A stretch of DNA of 64,000 nucleotides, from positions 8,724,418 through 8,788,417 of the forward strand of contig OX442420.1 in NCBI GenBank assembly GCA_949361645.1. The letters run 5' to 3'. Origin of the DNA: Spongilla lacustris (taxonomy: Eukaryota > Porifera > Demospongiae > Spongillida > Spongillidae). Below are positions 58,204-64,000 of this stretch, piece after piece. The notes beneath the pieces are model-generated. The model searched no databases, was not told the DNA's origin, and was given only the letters and a program-made list of their open reading frames with translations. The position numbers and the translations under genes were made by a program. Position 1 is the stretch's first letter. Each line of letters begins with the position of its first letter.

Positions 58204-58439
58204 TGTGTGTGTAGTATGAGTGTTCATGTATTGATGTGTGTGATATGTGATATGTTACATTGCGGTACATGCGATATGACTTCTGTAATGGTAACTATGT
58301 ACATGCATGCATGTCAAATTATGAGCAATACTGTTGGCATCCATGTGCATGTATGTATGGCAACATGTCATCACTATGGTAACACTACATGTAGGTGACC
58401 ATAGTAATGTAAGGGCTGAATGGGCTAGCTGCCTTATAG

Positions 58440-58960
58440 GTAAATCATATATGTACATGTACATGTGTAGGTGGTGCATGTGTGCACATAGTTATATGTA
58501 TGTGTGTTCATGAATTTGTACATGTACGTGTGTGTGTACATGTATGTGTGTAGGTGGTGCATGTGTGCATGTGTGCATGTGCTGTTACTCCACATTGTTG
58601 ACAGTCATGAACTACCCACTACCCATGCATATAGTTACATTGTAGCTGATAACAAACGTACTTCGAAGCTGAAGCAACAGTCAATGAATTATGTTGTGTG
58701 TAGTAGTGGTGGGAGGAGCCTCGAGTGGGAGGAGCCTACACAGTCCTCTGAAGCCATGCAGTGGCCAATGGAGCCATCACCTTATCACAAGATGGCTGGG
58801 GGGGGGGGGGGGGGGAGGGGGAGGGGGCATAGATAGGTATAATGTACCTGTATGTTCTCCCAGCACAGAGTACTCAACAAGACACTACACTTACAGTACC
58901 ACTTTATATGATATTATAATGAAGAATTACTAATTACTACACATAAATGTGGCTTTAAAT
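58440..58960. other. Spacer with poly-G, no recognised gene
   Basis: TACATGTGTGTAGGTGG-type words are followed by a short unique stretch with a repeated GGGAGGAGCCT and a G tract at about 58797-58816. A 3' exon of the coiled-coil gene to the right could lie here, but I could not identify one. Confidence 0.4.
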
Positions 58961-58974
58961 TGCAGTGTTCATTA

Positions 58975-59950
58975 CCAGTGTGTTCACAGACATGTACCAG
59001 TTGTGTTCACAAGACATGTACCAGTTGTGTTCACAAGACATGTACCAGTTGTGTTCACAGACACATACCAGTTGTGTTCACAGACACGTACCAGTTGTGT
59101 TCACAGACATGTACCAGTTGTGTTCACAGACATGTACCAGTTGTGTTCACAAGACATGTACCAGTTGTGTTCACAAGACATGTACCAGTTGTGTTCACAG
59201 ACACATACCAGTTGTGTTCACAGACACGTACCAGTTGTGTTCACAGACATGTACCAGTTGTGTTCACAGACATGTACCAGTTGTGTTCACAGATATATAC
59301 CAGTTGTGTTCACAGACACGTACATGTACCAGTTGTGTTCACAGACACGTACCAGTTGTGTTCACAGACACGTACCAGTGTGTTCACAGACATGTACCAG
59401 TTGTGTTCACAGACAAGTACCAGTTGTGTTCACATACATGTACCAGTGTGTTCACAGACATATACCAGTTGTGTTCACAGACACGTACCAGTTGTGTTCA
59501 CAGACACGTACCAGTGTGTTCACAGACATGTACCAGTTGTGTTCACATACATGTAACAGTGTGTTCACAGACATGTACCAGTTGTGTTCACAGACACGTA
59601 CCAGTTGTGTTCACAGACACGTACCAGTTGTGTTCACAGACATGTACCAGTTGTGTTCACAGACACGTACCAGTTGCGTTCACAGACACGTACCAGTTGT
59701 GTTCACAGACACGTACCAGTTGTGTTCACATACATGTACCAGTGTGTTCACAGACATGTACCAGTTGTGTTCACAGACACGTACCAGTTGTGTTCACAGA
59801 CATGTACCAGTTGTGTTCACAGACATGTACCAGTGTGTTCACATACATGTACCAGTGTGTTCACATACATGTACCAGTTGTGTTCACAGACATGTACCAG
59901 TTGTGTTCACAGACATGTACCAGTTGTGTTCACAGACACGTACCAGTTGT
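58975..59950. repeat. 23-bp minisatellite, about 43 units, intronic
   Basis: The unit CAGACATGTACCAGTTGTGTTCA alternates with CAGACACGTACCAGTTGTGTTCA and shorter variants. It fills the intron immediately after the donor of the 59955-60269 exon (minus strand). The 60-bp downstream shadow frames are not genes. Confidence 0.95.
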
Positions 59951-59954
59951 GTAC

Positions 59955-62333
59955 CTGATTCTTGCGGCCATCATCGGCTATCACCACGGCCTCAAAGCTC
60001 TTCATCCTCTCCCTGTAGCTGTCCACCTGCCTCCTGCACACGTCCTGCTCCTTAGCAACAAGCCCCTCCCTCTTCACCGCGTTCCAGTCAATACGGCAGT
60101 TATGTTCCCTCTCATTGGAGGCTCTCGCTAGTTTGGTCCTGAGGTCCTCTAGCTCAGCCCTGAGGCCAGCCTCTGTGTCCCTGTGCTCCTCCCTCATCTG
60201 GCTCCACCTGGTGTAGTGACTCTCATAATCCTTCCTCTGCCGGGCAAAGTCCTGCTTGTACACCTCTAGCTGTTTGGGAGGAGGAGAGAGGGAGGAGGAG
60301 GAGGGGGAAAGAGGAAGAGGGAAGAGGAGGAGATGGGAGGAGGGGAAGGTGGAGGAGGAGGGGAGGGAGGAAGGTTTTGAGAGATTAGGCAAAGCCATTG
60401 CCCATTCACCTGTGACTGAGATAGTTCCAGTTCCTCCTGCAGCTTCTCCACATTGTCACTTTTGTTAGGAGTTGCCATGGTAACGATGCATACATGCATC
60501 GTTGCCATGGTTATGATGCATACATGCACACACGTACATGTACATGCCAATTGCCACATGTACATGTACACATAATGCATGCATGACAAAACCTCTGAGG
60601 ATTGAAATCAAACACATATACACACATGTACATGAATCTGTGAGTATGTACATAGATTACTATTCAGGAAGTTCAGCCCTGGTACACATATATTCTTGTA
60701 TACTTAATCACTTTACCCCCTCCCCCTCCTTCCCCCCTAACAACCTCTTCTTATAGGTTGGACAATTCGAGACGTCTCCCCAAATGCATTCAACTCAATT
60801 ATCTTTTAGAGGGGAAGGAACTATTATGACAGCCCAGAAATATTCAGTTGAAGCCTTGTACCAAAAGGGCTACAAGTTTATTAATAAGTCTAATTAATTA
60901 TTAAAACCTTTGGCGTAGTAACCTATCACTCACACATAAAGCACTGCATTATGACGTACAGAAAGTATGTGTCATACCAATATCATTTGGTAGTGAGCCT
61001 GTAAAGAGTTATTAACGTTTACAAGAAGTCGTTGTTCACAATAATTTAGGCACAGGCTATGGATGCTACATGTACATGGCACATCAATCGAAAAAAGGAA
61101 GGAAGGTGGGTGTGGCATGCAGTGGATAACTTCTTCATCGTGATCTCACAAGTGTGCAGACACCCATATGAGGCATGCATGCATGGGCAGCCAGCATGGC
61201 ATGAGAGTGCTACCTTTGGAATCATGCCGCATCAAACAAAGATACATGTACCACAACTGATCATATGTAGCAGGGGGAAAGAAAGCAAAGGAAGTGCAAC
61301 CTTATTACCCAACTGCACAGGCACATCGAATGCCGCATATTTGGAGTTTAAAGGAATCATTAATCGCTGAGTGTTTGTCTCACCATATGAAGTCTGATTA
61401 CTCAAGCAGTGATATGAAAGCTTATATTCACGCACGTGTTTGGTGTGCTAGCTGAATAAATCCTGTATAGTCAAATTGAGCACTGAACATTCGGTGCGAA
61501 AAATGATTCAGAAAGAATTTTGGGAAACTTCTCGAATTGTCTTACCTGTACACCCAACCAGGAAGAAGGGGTAACACCCACTCCTCACACTACACCCCTA
61601 CATCCTCTCCTTACACCACACCCTACACCCTCTCCTCACACCACCCCTACATCTTCCTCATACCACCCCTACACCCGCCTCACACCATACCCATACATCC
61701 TCTCCTCACACCACACCCCTACACCCTCACATGCACCTACACCCTCCCACTGCCCACCCTGTCACACATCCACTCTCCCTACCTCACTTTGTTCCTTCTG
61801 TCCAAGGTCTGCGCCTTGGCCACCTCCCCCTTCAGGAGGTAACAGGTCCTCACCAGCCCCGCCTTCTCCTCCATCAGTGCCCCCACCTGCCCTTCCAACT
61901 CGCTGTTCTTGTTTGACAAGCTCTCAACCTTGGCCTGTGGGTGTGTGTGTAATGAGTGAGGGTGGGAAGGTGTGATGTCACCTCCACCTTCCATTACCAT
62001 AGGTACACCAGTGTGCATAGACCATCATGTGGTACATGTCTGGACCATGTGGTACATGTCTGGACCATCACGTGGTACATGTCTGGACCATCACGCGGTA
62101 CATGTCTGGACCATGTGGTACATGTCTGGACCATCATGTGGTACATGTCTGGACCATCACGCGGTACATGTCTGGACCATGTGGTACATGTCTGGACCAT
62201 CATGTGGTACATGTCTGGACCATCACGTGGTACATGTCTGGACCATCACGTGGTACATGTCTGGACCATCACGTGGTACATGTCTGGACCATCACGTGGT
62301 ACATGTCTGGACCATCACGCGGTACATATCTGG

Positions 62334-62369
<36 letters not shown>

Positions 62370-63701
62370 GAAGGGGGCACCATAGCCTTGGGTGGGTGGG
62401 GGGGTGGAACCATGGCCCCATCCTTTCCTCTGGACATTGAGCATATACGTGTGCAATTCGTTTACTTGCTTTGCATTCTTATACTCACTTATTATTATGC
62501 GATTGTACATAATAAATTCGTTATTTATCCTTTTACATGTATACAGTGAATATTTTTAAGAGTCATTTCAAACTATTACAGAGGATGCATTTAAAGTATC
62601 ATGTAATTTATAACCAGTACGTTATTCCACAAGAGGTACTGAAGTCGTACAAGTGCACACTACAACACTAGGGCCCAATGCCTTGCTGATAGACTTCTAA
62701 TTAATACCCACCTCCAGTTCACTCATGTTCTGCAGTCCCAAGGCCAGATCAGTGGAGTACTGGTACACCTTCATGGTGTTCTCCACCACCTCATCAAACT
62801 TCTGCAGCCTGTTGCTCATGGCAACCAGCCTGCTGTCCTTCTCAGCACTGCTCCTCCCCAGGCCATCCAACTGGGCCTCCAACGTAGTGCACTGAAGTTG
62901 TTACAAACCATGATGTCATGCCACGCCCCAACGCCCCTCCCCTCACACTACTTCACCTCCTCCCCACCCCTCACCCCTCTTCCCCAGTACCTTGCTCTTC
63001 ATTTCCCCACACTCCCTCTCCTTCTCGGCCAGAGTTGTGTTCAGTGTTCCCAATTCAGTTCGGTATTTCAACCTGAGGAGAGCCAGTTCCCCCTGGGCCT
63101 CTAGGTACTGCTTCCTGAGGTTGGTCAATTCACTCTTGGGAACATCCTTCTGCCTGAGTTGGGCCAGTTCAAACTGCGCACCCTCATATAGCTGCCTGAG
63201 TTGGGCCAGCTCCCCCTGGGTACCCTCATGCAGCTGCCTGAGTTGGGCCAGCTTGTTGCTAAGCTCCGCCTTCTCCCCCTCCAGCCTACTGCTGTGGCTC
63301 TGGGACTCCTCCAAGATGGCCCTGGCACACCTCACCTCTGTCGCCAGCATGCCTAGCTCGGCTTTGTAGCCTTCCTCCATCTTGGTCCGCTCCTCCTCCT
63401 CCCTGACCCTGGAGGCCGTCTTGGCCAGCCTGTCCTCTAAGGCAGCCATCTTGGCTTGGTCGTCACTTGCACGGGCGGTCATCTTGGCCAGCCTCTCCTC
63501 CAGGGCAGCCATCTTGGCTTGGTCGTCGCTGGCGTGGGCGGCCATCTTGGCTTGGTCCTCTGCGGCCTTGGCTATCTCCCTGGCCCGCTCCTCGTTGGCC
63601 CTGAAGCAGTCAGCCAACACCACACTCTGCCTTCTGTTGATGTCCTCGAGCTCCCGCATCTGAGCCATGACTGCATCCAGTTTGGCCATGAGTGGTGCGA
63701 C
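59955..63701 (-). CDS. Coiled-coil protein, partial (5' end beyond window)
   Basis: Minus-strand exons: 62991-63701 (237 codons), 62712-62891 (60), 61788-61934 (49), 60410 to about 60458 (16+) and 59955-60269 (105). The large exons are all phase 0 with good GT-AG edges. The protein is coiled-coil throughout, rich in Glu, Lys, Gln, Leu and Ala. It has two internal repeats in the first exon: Ala-Ser-Asp-Asp-Gln-Ala-Lys-Met-Ala-Ala-Leu-Glu twice, and Leu-Ala-Gln-Leu-Arg-Gln-Leu-(His/Tyr)-Glu-Gly twice. The 60.4-kb mini-exon carries Glu-Leu-Glu-Leu-Ser-Gln-Ser-Gln, shared with the 833-aa gene, so these are paralogous. That mini-exon's acceptor does not match the phase of the exon before it, so an exon may be missed or the splice site damaged. 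5' exons lie past 64000; 3' exons are not identified. Function is unknown. Confidence 0.7.
60286..60375 (+). repeat. Homopurine tract at an exon acceptor
   Basis: Almost pure A/G on the plus strand. On the coding (minus) strand it is the pyrimidine tract just before the acceptor of the 59955-60269 exon. Confidence 0.85.
60474..60515. repeat. Palindrome CCATGGTAACGATGCAT/ATGCATCGTTGCCATGG
   Basis: Near-perfect inverted repeat with arms of about 17-18 bp, immediately followed by a second related half. It lies just upstream (minus strand) of the mini-exon with the phase conflict. Confidence 0.8.
60660..61780. other. Intron sequence without recognised features
   Basis: AT-rich unique sequence, then CCTACACCCTCTCCTCACACCA-type repeats at 61570-61750 that form a pyrimidine-rich stretch downstream of the 61788-61934 exon on the minus strand. 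Confidence 0.5.
62022..62335. repeat. 23-bp minisatellite, about 14 units, intronic
   Basis: The unit GTGGTACATGTCTGGACCATCAC appears with an 18-bp short form lacking the last bases. It is followed directly by a run of about 32 G at 62337-62368. Confidence 0.95.
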
Positions 63702-63704
63702 CTT

Positions 63705-63850
63705 GTGAGGGAGGAAGGGATGGAGGGAGGGTGAGAGGGAGAGATAGAGAAGGGAGGGAGGGAGGGAGAGATAGACGGAGGGAGGGAGGGTGAGGGAGGG
63801 AGGGAGAGAGAGGGAGAGGGAGGGAGAGAGGACAGAGGAAGGTGTGGGGC
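63705..63850 (+). repeat. GGGAGGGAGAGA homopurine tract at an exon acceptor
   Basis: A/G-only tract, apart from a few bases, that is the pyrimidine tract upstream of the 62991-63701 exon acceptor on the minus strand. Confidence 0.85.
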
Positions 63851-63924
63851 GTTAAGGAGAGAGGTTAATTACATGATTTGTCGCAATCCATGTCAGGGTG
63901 GGTCAAAAATATGTCTTAAAGATG

Positions 63925-64000
63925 TACAGATTGATAAATGTACCCCTGCAGGAAGCTGTACCCTTGCAGTAAAAGGCATACATGTAACAGTACCCCTGCA
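63925..64000. repeat. TACCCCTGCA short repeat at the window edge
   Basis: GTACCCCTGCA or GTACCCTTGCA occurs three times within 60 bp, alternating with AGGAAGCT and AAAAGGCATACATGTAACA spacers. It is probably the start of another intronic minisatellite. Confidence 0.6.

Larger units (their letters stand above)
55620..58435 (+). repeat. Segmental duplication, copy 2 (coiled-coil exons deleted)
   Basis: 55620-55770 matches 42010-42110, inside intron 1 of the three-exon coiled-coil gene. From 55799 it matches 44081 onward, after that gene's end. The roughly 1.95 kb between those points in copy 1, containing exons 2 and 3, is absent here. The rest follows copy 1 to about 58435. The join sits in CA/TACATGTACA repeat sequence. 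Confidence 0.85.

Noticed and set aside
59907..60398. Pro/Ser-rich N-terminus upstream of the 59955-60269 exon
   Set aside because: This is the translated pyrimidine tract before the acceptor, not exon.

Overview
This is eukaryotic, animal-type DNA. Genes are split by GT-AG introns, coding density is low, and the window is crowded with minisatellites, fold-back elements, long G/C homopolymers and decayed transposons. It contains one 200-bp run of N (16118-16317). A secreted lipase-fold family, single-exon 7TM receptors, coiled-coil proteins and a reverse-transcriptase family common in early-branching animals suggest a marine invertebrate, perhaps a demosponge. That assignment is an inference from general character, not a match to a known genome.

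Layout. 1-4.6 kb holds transposon relics (a Ty3-type integrase and an OTU-like fragment) and simple repeats. 4.6-4.9 kb is a broken fragment copied from the 33-41 kb gene. 5.0-13.9 kb carries a head-to-head pair of LCAT/lysosomal phospholipase A2-like genes. The minus-strand copy (5034-6850) has a fully consistent four-exon model. The plus-strand copy (11008-13930) has frameshifts and a stop. Both lack the catalytic serine and histidine. 14.5-15.9 kb is a decayed reverse-transcriptase element with a MITE-like insertion at its edge. 16.5-26.65 kb is a giant inverted repeat with arms of about 4.3 kb around a 1.5-kb centre. The arms are mostly GC-rich tandem repeats, and each outer end carries the same membrane-protein first exon. 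27.3-28.3 kb is a frameshifted 7TM receptor; its intact paralogue is at 53.9-54.9 kb. 29.5-30.7 kb has a perfect 134-bp-arm palindrome and a recent 551-bp tandem duplication.

33.4-43.9 kb holds two divergently transcribed coiled-coil genes: a five-exon gene on the minus strand (833 aa) and a three-exon gene on the plus strand (472 aa), with 690 bp between their start codons. A third coiled-coil gene, cut by the right edge, lies on the minus strand at 59.9-63.7 kb. Their introns are filled with minisatellites. The block at 44.1-47.1 kb is duplicated at 55.8-58.4 kb. The two copies share the same three minisatellites, expanded to different lengths, and the second copy has lost the coiled-coil exons.

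48.6-53.8 kb is the most unusual piece. Inverted arrays of a 153-bp satellite flank a multi-exon ULP1/SENP-like cysteine protease whose catalytic His, Asp, Gln and Cys can all be seen. It looks like a fold-back transposon carrying a SUMO-protease-type gene. No transposase was recognised between the arrays.
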